This document shows, one piece after another, positions 1 to 9,570 of a stretch of DNA of 64,000 bases. Position numbers and translations under genes: made by a program. The DNA comes from Porphyromonadaceae bacterium UBA7087 (GTDB taxonomy: Bacteria > Bacteroidota > Bacteroidia > Bacteroidales > Muribaculaceae), in contig DKYZ01000084.1 in assembly GCA_002493515.1 (NCBI GenBank), forward strand, positions 1 through 64,000. Direction: 5' to 3'. Positions within the stretch are counted from its first letter, which is position 1; the number at the start of each line of letters is the position of its first letter. The notes under the pieces are model-generated. The model searched no databases, was not told where the DNA came from, and worked only from the letters and a program-made list of their open reading frames with translations.

Positions 1-51
1 CACACTCAGTGAAACACTACCGAATTACGTCAATAATTCTTTATCTACGGA

Positions 52-80
52 ATATTATCCTTATCTTTGTCGGATAATAT
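52..80 (+). promoter_or_regulatory. promoter of the SLC6-type transporter, framed by an inverted repeat
   Basis: A -7 box TATCTTTG (62..69, matching TAnnTTTG) sits 43 bases before the ATG at 113. It lies in the spacer of a perfect 9-base inverted repeat, ATATTATCC (52..60) and GGATAATAT (72..80). The geometry suggests an operator covering the promoter, but this is inference. No -33 TTTG is visible. Confidence 0.55.
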
Positions 81-112
81 CAATGCTGTCCAATAAAACA
101 TTATAAAAGATT

Positions 113-1435
113 ATGAGCACGTCACGCACACAATTCAGCACCAAATTAGGGATTCTGGCGGCAACCGTCGGATCCGCGGTAGGTTTAGGCAACATCTGGA
201 GATTCCCTTATGAGGCCGGGCAGGGAGGCGGAGGCGCCTTTCTGATATGCTATATCCTTTTCGTCTTCCTTATCGGAGTGCCTGCGATATGCGCGGAGTT
301 CTCCCTGGGACGTTTCTCGCGCTCAGGTATGCCGGTGGCTTACAGAAAGGCCGCCTCAAGCCGACGTTGGGATTTCATAGGATACGCATCGGTCATCGCC
401 GCGTTTCTGATCATCTCCTTCTATTCTGTTGTAGCGGGATGGACTCTTGAATATATCGTAGACTCGGTCTTAGGTCTCTTCCAGTCTACTCCCGACAGTT
501 CCCGCCACGCACAGTTCGCTGATTTCACAGGCAGCTGGAAGGCCGTAGGCTGGATGGTGGTCTTTCTGCTCATCAATGCGGTCGTGATGCTCGGTGGTGT
601 TCAGAAAGGCATAGAGAGGGTCAGCAACATCCTCATGCCCCTTCTTTTCCTTATCCTTATTGCCTTCTGCATCAACTCCCTGACAATGAGCGGCGCCTCG
701 GAAGGCCTTGGTTTCCTGTTCAAGCCTGACTTCACCAAACTCACTCCGGAAGTTGTGCTCGGAGCCATGGGCCAGGCGTTCTTCTCCCTGTCGCTCGGCA
801 TGGGCTGCATGGTGACATACGCAAGTTACTTCGGCGACGACACCCCCCTCATAAAGACGTCAATCCGCATTGCCCTTCTCGACACCCTTGTGGCCATCAT
901 GGCCGGCATAATCATATTCCCGGCTGTATTCAGCTTCGGAATGTCTCCGGCAGAGGGACCGACTCTCGTCTTCGAGGTGCTTCCCAACATATTTCACGCT
1001 ATGCCCGGAGGAAGGATATGGAGCACACTCTTTTTCATTCTTCTGGCCACTGCCTCACTCACTTCCATCATATCCGTCAGCGAGATTATAGTGGCTTTTC
1101 TCTGCGACGACCTCAGCATGAGCCGTCGCAATGCCACGATAGTGGTCACTGCCATCTCCATTGTAACGGGCATGCTCTGCTCCCTATCCTTCGGGCCGCT
1201 CGCCAATCTCAACCTGTTCAATCTCTTCGATTTCATCTCAAGCAATATCCTGATGACCCTCGGAGGTCTCGGCATTTGCCTGTTCGTAGGCTGGAAAATG
1301 GATTCCAAAGAAGTTGAAAACCAGCTCAGACATGAAAACGGGCATAAAAACGCCTTGTACCGCTACATTCTTTTCTGCATCAGATATGTGGCGCCGGCAG
1401 GCATCCTCATAGTTTTCATCGCTGGGCTGCTGTGA
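113..1435 (+). CDS. sodium-dependent transporter, neurotransmitter:sodium symporter (SLC6/NSS) family
   Basis: Inner-membrane symporter expected to import an amino acid or related small molecule with Na+. The 440 residues are almost entirely hydrophobic segments, about 11 helices, as usual for bacterial NSS proteins. The family signature GSAVGLGNIWRFPY occurs at residues 20-33, in the unwound part of TM1 that binds Na+ and substrate, followed by a Gly-rich stretch and the EFSLGR segment after TM2. The start fits a promoter at 62..69. The substrate cannot be read from sequence. It stands alone; the following nuclease gene has its own promoter. Confidence 0.93.
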   Translation: MSTSRTQFSTKLGILAATVGSAVGLGNIWRFPYEAGQGGGGAFLICYILFVFLIGVPAICAEFSLGRFSRSGMPVAYRKAASSRRWDFIGYASVIAAFLIISFYSVVAGWTLEYIVDSVLGLFQSTPDSSRHAQFADFTGSWKAVGWMVVFLLINAVVMLGGVQKGIERVSNILMPLLFLILIAFCINSLTMSGASEGLGFLFKPDFTKLTPEVVLGAMGQAFFSLSLGMGCMVTYASYFGDDTPLIKTSIRIALLDTLVAIMAGIIIFPAVFSFGMSPAEGPTLVFEVLPNIFHAMPGGRIWSTLFFILLATASLTSIISVSEIIVAFLCDDLSMSRRNATIVVTAISIVTGMLCSLSFGPLANLNLFNLFDFISSNILMTLGGLGICLFVGWKMDSKEVENQLRHENGHKNALYRYILFCIRYVAPAGILIVFIAGLL

Positions 1436-1473
1436 TTCCATACGTTGGATTTCCATATACCGTTTTTTTTGAT

Positions 1474-1481
1474 TAATTTTG
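1474..1481 (+). promoter_or_regulatory. -7 promoter box of the S1/P1 nuclease gene
   Basis: TAATTTTG matches TAnnTTTG and predicts transcription start near 1486, about 30 bases before the ATG at 1517. This makes the more upstream in-frame ATG at 1445 unlikely as the true start. Confidence 0.6.
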
Positions 1482-1516
1482 TAGCTTACAACATCAAAAC
1501 CAACTCTCAACAAAAT

Positions 1517-2329
1517 ATGAAACTCCGCCAATATATGACCGCTCTTCTGATCGGGTCGTCCGCCACAATCGCGTTCGGATGGGGACAGAAGGGACATGAC
1601 ACAGTGGCTTTCATCGCAGAAAACCATCTGACTCCCGACGCCAAGGCCGCTGTTGAAAACCTCCTCGACGGGAAGTCAATGGTGTATTATGCCAACTGGC
1701 TCGACAACGCATCCCATACCCCGGAATACGAGTATTCCAAGACATGGCATTACAAAAACATCGATGACGGCCAGACATTCGAAGAGGCTCCCAACCTCGA
1801 GACCGGCAACATCGTGGAGGCCCTCGAACGGCAGATAGCAATCCTCAACGACAAAAACGCTCCCCAGGAAGAGCGCACGCTCGCGCTGAAGATGGTGATA
1901 CATCTCGTAGGAGACATACATCAGCCAATGCATATGGGGCACGCTTCCGACAGGGGGGGCAACCAGTGGACGGTCAATTTCTTCAAGCGCCCAAACAATC
2001 TCCATTCCGTCTGGGATTCCTCTCTCCCTGAGTCAGGCCACAAGTGGAGCTACTCGGAATGGCAGCAGCAGATCGACAGAGCCACTCCCGAGCAGATAAT
2101 AGAGATCACATACGGCGGCACGCCCGCATCCTGGGGAAAGGAGACTTATGAAATATGCAAGGAAGTATACGCCACTACCCCAAGAGATTCCAACATCAGC
2201 TACGATTATGTGGCGAAATGGACTCCTGTGATCGAGAATCAGTTCCTGAAAGGCGGCCTGAGGCTCGCCGACGTGCTTAACTCCATATTCGATACGGAGT
2301 ACCTACGCCAGAACGCTATTGTGAAATAA
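1517..2329 (+). CDS. S1/P1 family zinc nuclease, secreted
   Basis: Single-strand-specific nuclease/phosphatase of the S1/P1 fold, using three zinc ions; probably periplasmic or extracellular for nucleic-acid scavenging. The start chosen at 1517 gives a signal peptide of about 21 residues ending AFG, so that mature Trp22 becomes the N-terminal residue. In this family the N-terminal Trp is itself a zinc ligand. Further likely ligands are His27 (WGQKGH), the Asp/His in NWLDNASH and TWHY, and the cluster HLVGDIHQPMH...GNQW and LHSVWD. The 270-residue length is typical. An in-frame ATG at 1445 would add 24 residues and lies upstream of the -7 box. Confidence 0.9.
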   Translation: MKLRQYMTALLIGSSATIAFGWGQKGHDTVAFIAENHLTPDAKAAVENLLDGKSMVYYANWLDNASHTPEYEYSKTWHYKNIDDGQTFEEAPNLETGNIVEALERQIAILNDKNAPQEERTLALKMVIHLVGDIHQPMHMGHASDRGGNQWTVNFFKRPNNLHSVWDSSLPESGHKWSYSEWQQQIDRATPEQIIEITYGGTPASWGKETYEICKEVYATTPRDSNISYDYVAKWTPVIENQFLKGGLRLADVLNSIFDTEYLRQNAIVK

Positions 2330-2353
2330 TAAGGCAAAACATAATATCCAGAT

Positions 2354-2857
2354 TTGCAAGATAACCAGAACTACACAGACGGCCGCCGCCCCCGCCTGAA
2401 TCTTCCACCGGCGGATTTGAAAATACGCAGGGACGGCGACATAGTGAGGGTCTTTGATTCCCTCCGTCAGAAATACGTGGTCCTGACTCCCGAGGAATAC
2501 GTAAGACAGCATTTCGTAGGATGGATGACCTCGGCGCTGCGCTACCCCAGGACCCTTATGGCCAACGAGGTAGGCATCGAGCTCAACGGCATGCGTCGCC
2601 GCTGCGACACTGTCGTGTTCAACCAGGACTCTACGCCGCTAATCATCGTGGAATACAAGGCCCCAGGCGTTGAGGTCAATCAGGATGTCTTCGACCAGAT
2701 TGTCAGATACAATATGGTGCTCAGGGCTAAATATCTTGTGGTGTCAAACGGCATGCGCCACTACTGCTGCCGCATGGACTATGAAAATGATACCTATCAC
2801 TTCATACCGGGAGTGCCTGACTACATGCAGTTGAAATGGACTCCCAACATCAACTGA
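2354..2857 (+). CDS. HsdR N-terminal-like (PD-(D/E)XK) protein
   Basis: 167 residues matching the stand-alone 'type I restriction enzyme R protein N-terminal' domain common in Bacteroidales. A PD-(D/E)XK nuclease core is visible: Glu in ANEVGIELNG, Asp in RRCDTVVF, the E-x-K of IIVEYKAP, and a following Gln in DQIVRYN. No ATG is available early in the frame; an in-frame TAA lies at 2342, so TTG at 2354 is the best start. It places RLNLPPADLKIRRDG near the N-terminus, as in relatives recalled. One base separates its stop from the uvrD-like ATG, so the two are almost certainly co-translated. Nuclease activity is inferred, not shown. Confidence 0.8.
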   Translation: MQDNQNYTDGRRPRLNLPPADLKIRRDGDIVRVFDSLRQKYVVLTPEEYVRQHFVGWMTSALRYPRTLMANEVGIELNGMRRRCDTVVFNQDSTPLIIVEYKAPGVEVNQDVFDQIVRYNMVLRAKYLVVSNGMRHYCCRMDYENDTYHFIPGVPDYMQLKWTPNIN

Positions 2858-2858
2858 G

Positions 2859-5231
2859 ATGACACAGCAACCGAACTACAATTATCTCGACCTTCTCAAT
2901 GAGCAGCAAAGAGAGGCCGTGGTCTACAAGGATGGTCCGGCGCTGGTGATTGCCGGCGCCGGGTCAGGCAAGACACGTGTGCTCACTTACAAAATAGTCG
3001 ACCTCATACGCTCCGGCTATGAGCCCTACCGCATCCTCGCCCTTACATTCACCAACAAGGCTGCGAGGGAAATGAAGGAACGTGTGGTCGGCGAGATTGG
3101 TGAAAAAATTGCGGCAAGATTATGGATGGGCACTTTCCACTCCATTTTCCTCCGCATCCTCCGGCGTCATGCCGAGAATATAGGTTTCAAGGCGGGGTTC
3201 ACCATATATGACTCAGCTGATTCTCGCTCATTGCTGAAACTGATAATCAAGGAGCTCAACCTTGACGACAAAATCTACAAACCCGCCTCCATACAGTCGG
3301 AAATCTCAAGAGCCAAAAACAATCTCATGACTCCCGACATATATATGAGGCAGGAAGACATAAACAAACAGAACTACAGGAGCAAGCGCCCCATGACAGG
3401 AGAAATCTATTCCATCTACTGCCAAAGGTGCCGGCGTGCCAACGCCATGGATTTCGACGATATCCTCCTGTTCATGAATATCCTGCTGCGCGACAATCCC
3501 GATATATGCCGCCATTACCAGGACTTTTTCCGGTATATTCTTGTCGATGAATACCAGGATACCAATTTCGCACAACATCTGATAATCTCCCGTCTCGGAG
3601 GGAAAGAGAAGAAGATTTGCGTGGTAGGCGACGACGCGCAGAGCATTTACTCTTTCCGTGGCGCCAATATCGCCAATATCCTTGATATGGACAAGAATAT
3701 TCCCGGTCTTAGGATATTCAAGCTTGAGCGCAACTACCGCTCAACCCAGAACATCATCAATGCCGCCGGAAGCCTGATAGAGAAAAACACTCATCAGATG
3801 CGTAAGCACGTCTTCAGCGAGAATGAGACCGGTGAGCCCGTGGCCGTAGTGCAGACCTACAGCGACATGGAGGAGGCTTTTATGGTGGCGAACATGATAT
3901 CCCGCTCCAAGCTTACCCACCACGAAAGCTACGACAACTATGCCGTGCTTTACCGCACAAACGCCCAGAGCCGTGTCCTTGAGGAGTCGCTCAGAAAACG
4001 AAACATTCCGTACAGAATATACGGAGGCCTTTCCTTCTATCAGCGGAAAGAGGTGAAGGATATCCTATCATACTTCCGTCTGACCATAAATCCGGATGAC
4101 GACGAGGCTCTGCGCCGCATTATCAATTATCCGGCGAGAGGAATCGGAGAGACTACAATGAAAAAGCTGCAGGAGTGTGCCACGCAGGCACAGCAGAGCC
4201 TCTGGCAGACAATCTCCGATATAGACTCAATGGATATTTCCATCAACTCGGGCACGAGGACCAAGCTGAAGAATTTCAAGCTTCTCATTGATGAGTTCAT
4301 CTCCGACAACAGGGAGGGCTCAGACGCCTACGAGCTTGGACAGCTCATATATAACCGCACAGGCATCCTCACAGCCCTCGCCCATGACAATACTCCGGAA
4401 AGCATCAGCCGCCAGGAGAACCTGTCGGAGGTTCTTGCCGGACTTAAGGATTTTGTAGAGATCAAAAACGAGACAGGAGAGGATGACGTCGACATGAGGT
4501 CGTTTCTCTCCGAGGTGATGCTGGCCACCGACCAGGATACCTCCGACAGCACAGACGAGCCGAAGGTGACGCTCATGACGGCCCATGCCGCCAAAGGACT
4601 TGAATTCAACCACGTCTACGTCGTGGGCGTGGAGGAAGAGCTTTTCCCTTCGGCGATGAGTATGGATACCATCATGCAGGTTGAGGAGGAAAGACGACTG
4701 CTTTACGTAGCCATGACAAGAGCCAGGAAAACCCTTACACTTACATACGCCGGAAGCCGCTTCCGAAACGGACAGACCGTGCAGACAAAGCCTTCACGTT
4801 TTCTTTCGGATATCGACACCCGCTATCTCAAGATGCAGATGTCGTCGACCATGGGAGATGACCGGAACGGAAATTTCATGAATCCTGTCCTCAACTACCG
4901 CAACTCATACTCCGGAGGATTCTCGACCGGATATTCACAGAGTCCAGCTCCGCGTCAGCAAGCATCTGCCAACGCCGCGGCCTCCCCGTCGCCGGCAAGA
5001 CGGAAGAGACTCATATCTCCCGGTAACGGGGCGGCCGAAAGCACTCCTAAAGTGCTGGAAATCCTTAGCAGGATTTCTGTCGGCACCCGAATCCGCCATG
5101 GCAAATTCGGAGAGGGAACAATCACAGACATTGACAAAACCCCGAGGTCGGAAAGGATAGAAGTGAATTTCGACCTAGAAGGACCCAAAAAACTTCTACT
5201 TGAATATGCAATCTTCACAATCATCAGCTGA
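2859..5231 (+). CDS. pcrA: ATP-dependent DNA helicase, UvrD/PcrA type (SF1A)
   Basis: 3'-5' DNA helicase for nucleotide excision and mismatch repair and for clearing RecA or stalled replication forks. Walker A AGAGSGKTRVL is at residues 32-42, motif II DEYQDTN near 230, VGDDAQSIYSFRGA near 258, and the C-terminal motif EEERRLLYVAMTRARKTL near 615. After the helicase core come a Ser/Ala/Pro-rich linker and a short C-terminal domain (GTRIRHGKFGEGTITDID), the Tudor-like tail that in PcrA contacts RNA polymerase. The 790-residue length is normal. It follows the PD-(D/E)XK gene by one base and its end overlaps nspC by 26 bases. Confidence 0.93.
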   Translation: MTQQPNYNYLDLLNEQQREAVVYKDGPALVIAGAGSGKTRVLTYKIVDLIRSGYEPYRILALTFTNKAAREMKERVVGEIGEKIAARLWMGTFHSIFLRILRRHAENIGFKAGFTIYDSADSRSLLKLIIKELNLDDKIYKPASIQSEISRAKNNLMTPDIYMRQEDINKQNYRSKRPMTGEIYSIYCQRCRRANAMDFDDILLFMNILLRDNPDICRHYQDFFRYILVDEYQDTNFAQHLIISRLGGKEKKICVVGDDAQSIYSFRGANIANILDMDKNIPGLRIFKLERNYRSTQNIINAAGSLIEKNTHQMRKHVFSENETGEPVAVVQTYSDMEEAFMVANMISRSKLTHHESYDNYAVLYRTNAQSRVLEESLRKRNIPYRIYGGLSFYQRKEVKDILSYFRLTINPDDDEALRRIINYPARGIGETTMKKLQECATQAQQSLWQTISDIDSMDISINSGTRTKLKNFKLLIDEFISDNREGSDAYELGQLIYNRTGILTALAHDNTPESISRQENLSEVLAGLKDFVEIKNETGEDDVDMRSFLSEVMLATDQDTSDSTDEPKVTLMTAHAAKGLEFNHVYVVGVEEELFPSAMSMDTIMQVEEERRLLYVAMTRARKTLTLTYAGSRFRNGQTVQTKPSRFLSDIDTRYLKMQMSSTMGDDRNGNFMNPVLNYRNSYSGGFSTGYSQSPAPRQQASANAAASPSPARRKRLISPGNGAAESTPKVLEILSRISVGTRIRHGKFGEGTITDIDKTPRSERIEVNFDLEGPKKLLLEYAIFTIIS

Positions 5232-6393
5232 ACAGGCCCACAATATAATCGCCACGCCATATTATATTGTCTATGAGGATAAACTCAGGCGTAACCTCTC
5301 CCTCATCTCGGAAGTGGCTTCCAAGGCCGACGTGAATATAATAATGGCCTTCAAGGCCAACGCCCTCTGGAAGACCTTCCCTATCATAAGGGAATATGTA
5401 AGAGCCTCAACGGCGAGTTCCCTCAACGAGATGCGTCTCTCGCTTGATTTCCTTGGCGACGAGGTGCATGCCTATTGCCCGGTATACACCGACTCCACTT
5501 TCCCGGAATTTCTCAAAGGAAGCACCCACATCACGTTTAATTCCCTGAGCCAGTTTTCAAAATACTATCCCCTTATCAAAGCCCATAACGAAACGCTTCG
5601 AGATGGGGAAAGGAAAGTATCCGCCGGCCTTAGGGTAAACCCACGCTGCAGCGTGATCGAGACTGACATCTATAATCCCTGCGTGCCGGGAAGCCGTTTC
5701 GGGGAGTTGGCTGAGAATCTTCCCGAAACTCTGCCCGAAGGGCTTGAAGGTTTCCATTTCCATGCCCTTTGCGAATCCTCAAGCCAGGACCTTGAGAAAG
5801 TACTCGATGCTTTCTTCTCCCAGTACGGCAAATGGATTCCGCAGCTTAAATGGCTGAATATGGGTGGCGGACATCTAATGACACGTAAGGATTATGACAC
5901 CGGCCATCTTATATCGCTTCTGAACGGAATCCACAGGCGGTATCCGCACCTGAAGTTGATTATGGAGCCTGGAAGCGCGTTCACATGGCAGACGGGAGAT
6001 CTGGTGACAGAGGTGCTTGATGTAGTGGAGAACGCCGGTATCAAGACGGCTATCATCGACGCTTCCTTCGCCTGCCATATGCCGGATTGTCTGGAGATGC
6101 CGTATAAGCCGGCGATAGCGGAGGCTTTGCCCGACGATTCGGATTCCGGATATGAATACCGTCTCGGAGGCAATTCATGCCTAAGCGGAGATTTCGTCGG
6201 AACCTGGAAGTTCGACCGGCCGTTGAAAGCAGGCGACCGTCTGACGCTGCTTGACATGAACCATTACACCACGGTCAAGACAAATATGTTCAACGGAATA
6301 CAGCACCCCTCCATATGGCTCAAGCCGTTTGGCTCCGAGCCACGTCTGCTCCGCAGCTTCTCTTACGAGGATTACCGGGACCGCATGGACTGA
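5206..6393 (+). CDS. nspC: carboxynorspermidine decarboxylase
   Basis: PLP-dependent decarboxylase of the alanine-racemase-fold group that converts carboxy(nor)spermidine to (nor)spermidine, the last step of the alternative polyamine pathway used by many gut Bacteroidetes. From ATG 5206 the protein has 395 residues. The PLP lysine is Lys50 in MAFKANALWK. EPGSAF and DASFACHMPDCLEMPYKP are the conserved C-terminal phosphate-binding and active-site segments. A TTG at 5200 would add only two residues. The first 26 bases overlap the helicase gene, implying coupling. The partner dehydrogenase is not in this window. Confidence 0.9.
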   Translation: MQSSQSSAEQAHNIIATPYYIVYEDKLRRNLSLISEVASKADVNIIMAFKANALWKTFPIIREYVRASTASSLNEMRLSLDFLGDEVHAYCPVYTDSTFPEFLKGSTHITFNSLSQFSKYYPLIKAHNETLRDGERKVSAGLRVNPRCSVIETDIYNPCVPGSRFGELAENLPETLPEGLEGFHFHALCESSSQDLEKVLDAFFSQYGKWIPQLKWLNMGGGHLMTRKDYDTGHLISLLNGIHRRYPHLKLIMEPGSAFTWQTGDLVTEVLDVVENAGIKTAIIDASFACHMPDCLEMPYKPAIAEALPDDSDSGYEYRLGGNSCLSGDFVGTWKFDRPLKAGDRLTLLDMNHYTTVKTNMFNGIQHPSIWLKPFGSEPRLLRSFSYEDYRDRMD

Positions 6394-6431
6394 AATTCAC
6401 CATTATACCATAAAAACCAAACTTACCAGGT

Positions 6432-8828
6432 ATGAACACCATAATTAATCGAAAACTTGCCTTGGCGGCTGTCCTTACAACTGCCACTGCATGGTCTCTG
6501 GCTGCGCCACTGACGCCACAAGAGGCTATCGAGAGACTGAACGGCGCATCCGGAACACTACGCGCCCCGGCAAAGTCTGGCCTGCAATTGAGACGTATAG
6601 CCTCCGACAGCCTCGGCAATGCTGCTGTCTATCTTTTCACGCCCTCTGACGGAGATGGCTTTGTGATAGCTTCCGCCGATGATCTCGGAGCCCCTCTTCT
6701 CGGCTATTCCGATTCCGGAACTCTTGATCCGGACAATATGCCACCTGCCATGCAGTGGTGGATGGCGCAATACGCACGCCAGATTGCTCTCGCCAAGGAG
6801 GCCGGAGCACAACCGTTTCAGGCGGAAATAATCCAGCGTGATGAGATCATGCCTCTTGTCTCAACGAAATGGAATCAAAACTCACCATTCAACGATGAGT
6901 GCCCTAAATATTCCGGAGAGAATTCCGTGACCGGATGCCTTGCAACAGCCCTTGCCCAGGTAGTGAACTACCACAAATGGCCTAAGGAAAATGGCATCGG
7001 CACGCACGAATATAAATACAACGGGCGTAAATTCTCATTTGACTATGAGAACACGACTTTCGACTGGGACAACATGATTGACGATTATGTTCCCGGAGAA
7101 TATACCGAGGAACAGGGTAAGGCCGTGGCCACTCTCATGCATGCGATAGGCGTGGGTCTGGATATGATGTATAGTCCCAACATGAGCGGTGCATACTCAT
7201 TCTCAGTAGCCCGCGCGATTATCGAGAATCTCGGATACGACCGTGGAGCGCAATACCTCATGAGAGATTATTTCACTGACCGCGACTGGAACGATATCGT
7301 ATATGCGGAATTGGCCGCAGGACGCCCCGTGGTATACTGCGGTGTTGATCCGCAGGGCGGTCATGCTTTTGTCTGCGACGGGTATTCCAATAACGGATTT
7401 TTCCATATCAACTGGGGCTGGGGTGGAATGTCTGACGGATACTATATGCTTTCCGCGTTGAATCCTGCCACCCAAGGCATCGGAGGTTCGCTGCTGGGAT
7501 ATGGATTCAATTATTCGCAGGATATCGTTGCCGGCATAATGCCTCCGGCCGAAAACTCCGATTTCTTCATCCCTCTCTACACAAATGGAGATCTCTATAC
7601 TTATCCCTATGTAGACGAAGAGACGGGAGAGAAGGCGGATAAGTTCACATATGTCGATGAGAACGGCTATGAGAACTATGTGATTTACTATTCCGCCATG
7701 GCATTGGAAAATGTGTCGCTCGCTCTCAAGGTTGTCGGCGGCGATGGCAGCGAGACTATCATTTGCCAGTCGGAAATGATGGAAATTCCCGCCACTTCTG
7801 CTCAGAATGCGGTAGGATTCTTAGGGGTGCCTTTTGACTGCTCCGATACAGGTCTTAGACCCGGACGTTACCGTGTGTCTCCCGTCTGCATCACTGAATC
7901 CGGCAGATCCAACAGAATCATATCCTCGGCTGATGCCGTCGATTTCGTTATTCTCGAAATTGATGAGGATGGAAACTACAAGCTGGAGCAACCGGAGATA
8001 AGCGATATGGCACAGATCGCGCTCAACGGACTTTCCGTGTTGTTCACCGGTAATGCAGAAGTTTCCCCCACATATTGTCTGGAAGTCGAGAATATTGACT
8101 CGGAGCTTACCTTCGACGGCTCCATTCTTGCAGAAATATATGGCCTTGAGATATCCGATCCCGATAAAGACTCCATTCTGCAGTCTGAGATGATTCCTTT
8201 CAGGCTTCCTGCCGGTCAGAAGAGGTCTGTCACCTGGATTTTCAATCCAATTATGGAAGCCGGCGAATATCTGGTTGCATTCAGATCGGCCGATGGCGAG
8301 AAGACCCTCGCCACATACATCATCGACATCCCGGATATCCCGAAACCGGACCTCTCCCTGGAAAATCTCAAGCTGCCCGAACAAATGACGTTCGGAAAGA
8401 CGAGTACAATATCCTTCAGGGTACGCAACAACAGCGACATCAAATACGAGGGCCAGGTGAAGATCCGCATTGCCCGTGAAGACGACGGAAGCGAGTCGTT
8501 CACGCAGACTGAGAATAAGACAGTGCTTCCCGGAGATTACGAGCGGGTGACATTACGTCTGAAACCCACAGCCGAAACGTTCGGTTCGGAGGGATCATTC
8601 ATTATCTCTTTCATCGACAAATGGGGGCGCTCTATAGGGGACGACAGAAAAGTCGGAATTACAGCCGACATAGCCTCTGTCCTTGCCGGAGATGACGTGA
8701 CGGCAGATGTGTATAATCTCCAGGGCATTCTTATCAGGCATAATGCCGGAATATCCGAGATCAACACACTTCCGGGCGGGATCTACGTAGTCAGGACCGC
8801 AAAAGGATGCTATAAGATAAGCAATTGA
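6432..8828 (+). CDS. C10 family (streptopain-like) cysteine peptidase, secreted
   Basis: Secreted protease related to SpeB/interpain. Signal peptide residues 1 to about 24. The SpeB-like propeptide follows. In the catalytic domain, Cys169 lies in VTGCLATALAQVVNY, His311 in PQGGHAFVCDGY, and the Asn/Trp in FHINWGWGG. From about residue 360 to 760 there are several beta-rich segments, including CARDB-like repeats near 640. The last 40 residues (VYNLQGILIR...LPGGIYVVR) resemble a type A C-terminal sorting or anchoring domain. At 798 residues it is far longer than SpeB because of these extra domains. It starts 38 bases after nspC with no clear promoter box. Confidence 0.88.
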   Translation: MNTIINRKLALAAVLTTATAWSLAAPLTPQEAIERLNGASGTLRAPAKSGLQLRRIASDSLGNAAVYLFTPSDGDGFVIASADDLGAPLLGYSDSGTLDPDNMPPAMQWWMAQYARQIALAKEAGAQPFQAEIIQRDEIMPLVSTKWNQNSPFNDECPKYSGENSVTGCLATALAQVVNYHKWPKENGIGTHEYKYNGRKFSFDYENTTFDWDNMIDDYVPGEYTEEQGKAVATLMHAIGVGLDMMYSPNMSGAYSFSVARAIIENLGYDRGAQYLMRDYFTDRDWNDIVYAELAAGRPVVYCGVDPQGGHAFVCDGYSNNGFFHINWGWGGMSDGYYMLSALNPATQGIGGSLLGYGFNYSQDIVAGIMPPAENSDFFIPLYTNGDLYTYPYVDEETGEKADKFTYVDENGYENYVIYYSAMALENVSLALKVVGGDGSETIICQSEMMEIPATSAQNAVGFLGVPFDCSDTGLRPGRYRVSPVCITESGRSNRIISSADAVDFVILEIDEDGNYKLEQPEISDMAQIALNGLSVLFTGNAEVSPTYCLEVENIDSELTFDGSILAEIYGLEISDPDKDSILQSEMIPFRLPAGQKRSVTWIFNPIMEAGEYLVAFRSADGEKTLATYIIDIPDIPKPDLSLENLKLPEQMTFGKTSTISFRVRNNSDIKYEGQVKIRIAREDDGSESFTQTENKTVLPGDYERVTLRLKPTAETFGSEGSFIISFIDKWGRSIGDDRKVGITADIASVLAGDDVTADVYNLQGILIRHNAGISEINTLPGGIYVVRTAKGCYKISN

Positions 8829-8843
8829 AAGCCATGATATTAT

Positions 8844-8887
8844 AATAAACTGCGGGAAGACCGGATTGAGTCTTCCCGCAGTTTATT
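8844..8887. terminator. bidirectional hairpin terminator
   Basis: Perfect 17-base-pair stem (arms 8844..8860 and 8871..8887) with a 10-base loop, A/T-rich on both outer flanks. It lies between the convergent C10 peptidase and OmpA genes, so it can end both transcripts. Confidence 0.85.
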
Positions 8888-8907
8888 TATCAGCGGCCGG
8901 TTCCATA

Positions 8908-9570
8908 TCAGAACGAGATGCGCCCCTTCTTGGCCTGCTCCACCATCTTCTTCCCGGGGACAAGATAAATCTCAAGGCGACGGTTGCGTGCCCTGTTGTC
9001 CATCGAGTCGTTGGGCTTCAGCGGCATATCGTCGCCAAGCGCATACGAGAATAGATATGATGTGTCGGAGCCGGATTTCTCATACCATTCGAAAATGGCA
9101 TTGACTCTCTGCTCCGTCAGCTCGTCGCGATATTCCTCCGAGCCCGTGTTATCGGTATGCATCACCAGCATCACCCTATACATGTCCGGCTCTCTGAGAT
9201 AGCGTCTTATCGGAGCGAGATAATCTGCAGCCCCAGGTTTGAGCGTCTGTCCGTTGGGAGCGAAAAGAAGGGATGCGGGTATGGTGACAAGAAGCACCTC
9301 CTTGTTACGGTATGCCTCAACAGTGCAATCGCCCTTGGGATTGTATTTGCCGTTGAGCAGACGGGTCTTTCCCTCCTTGTTCTGGAATTTCTGGATAAGC
9401 TCCGAGCTCTTTTCCACATCCACGGAGTTGAGCATCTCTATAAACGAGAAGTCGTCAAGCTCGTGGATTCTCTCCCCGGGCTTCACCTCCGCGCTGGCTA
9501 CAGACGGCGCGACCAACGCGAATGCCGCCATGCAATTATATAAAGTCCTCAAGCGTCTGCTCATATGCAA
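8908..9570 (-). CDS. OmpA family cell-envelope protein
   Basis: Exported protein with a C-terminal OmpA-like peptidoglycan-binding domain at about residues 105-210 (HTDNTGSEEYRDELTEQR and the closing NRARNRRLEIYLVPG). The N-terminus MSRRLRTLYNCMAAFALVAPSVASA reads as a signal peptide, so the start is ATG 9570 or ATG 9564. The methionine at 9531 would remove the basic part of the signal. There is no beta-barrel domain, so it is probably periplasmic. The start overlaps the upstream acidic-protein gene by about 30 bases. Confidence 0.85.
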   Translation of the reverse strand: MHMSRRLRTLYNCMAAFALVAPSVASAEVKPGERIHELDDFSFIEMLNSVDVEKSSELIQKFQNKEGKTRLLNGKYNPKGDCTVEAYRNKEVLLVTIPASLLFAPNGQTLKPGAADYLAPIRRYLREPDMYRVMLVMHTDNTGSEEYRDELTEQRVNAIFEWYEKSGSDTSYLFSYALGDDMPLKPNDSMDNRARNRRLEIYLVPGKKMVEQAKKGRISF

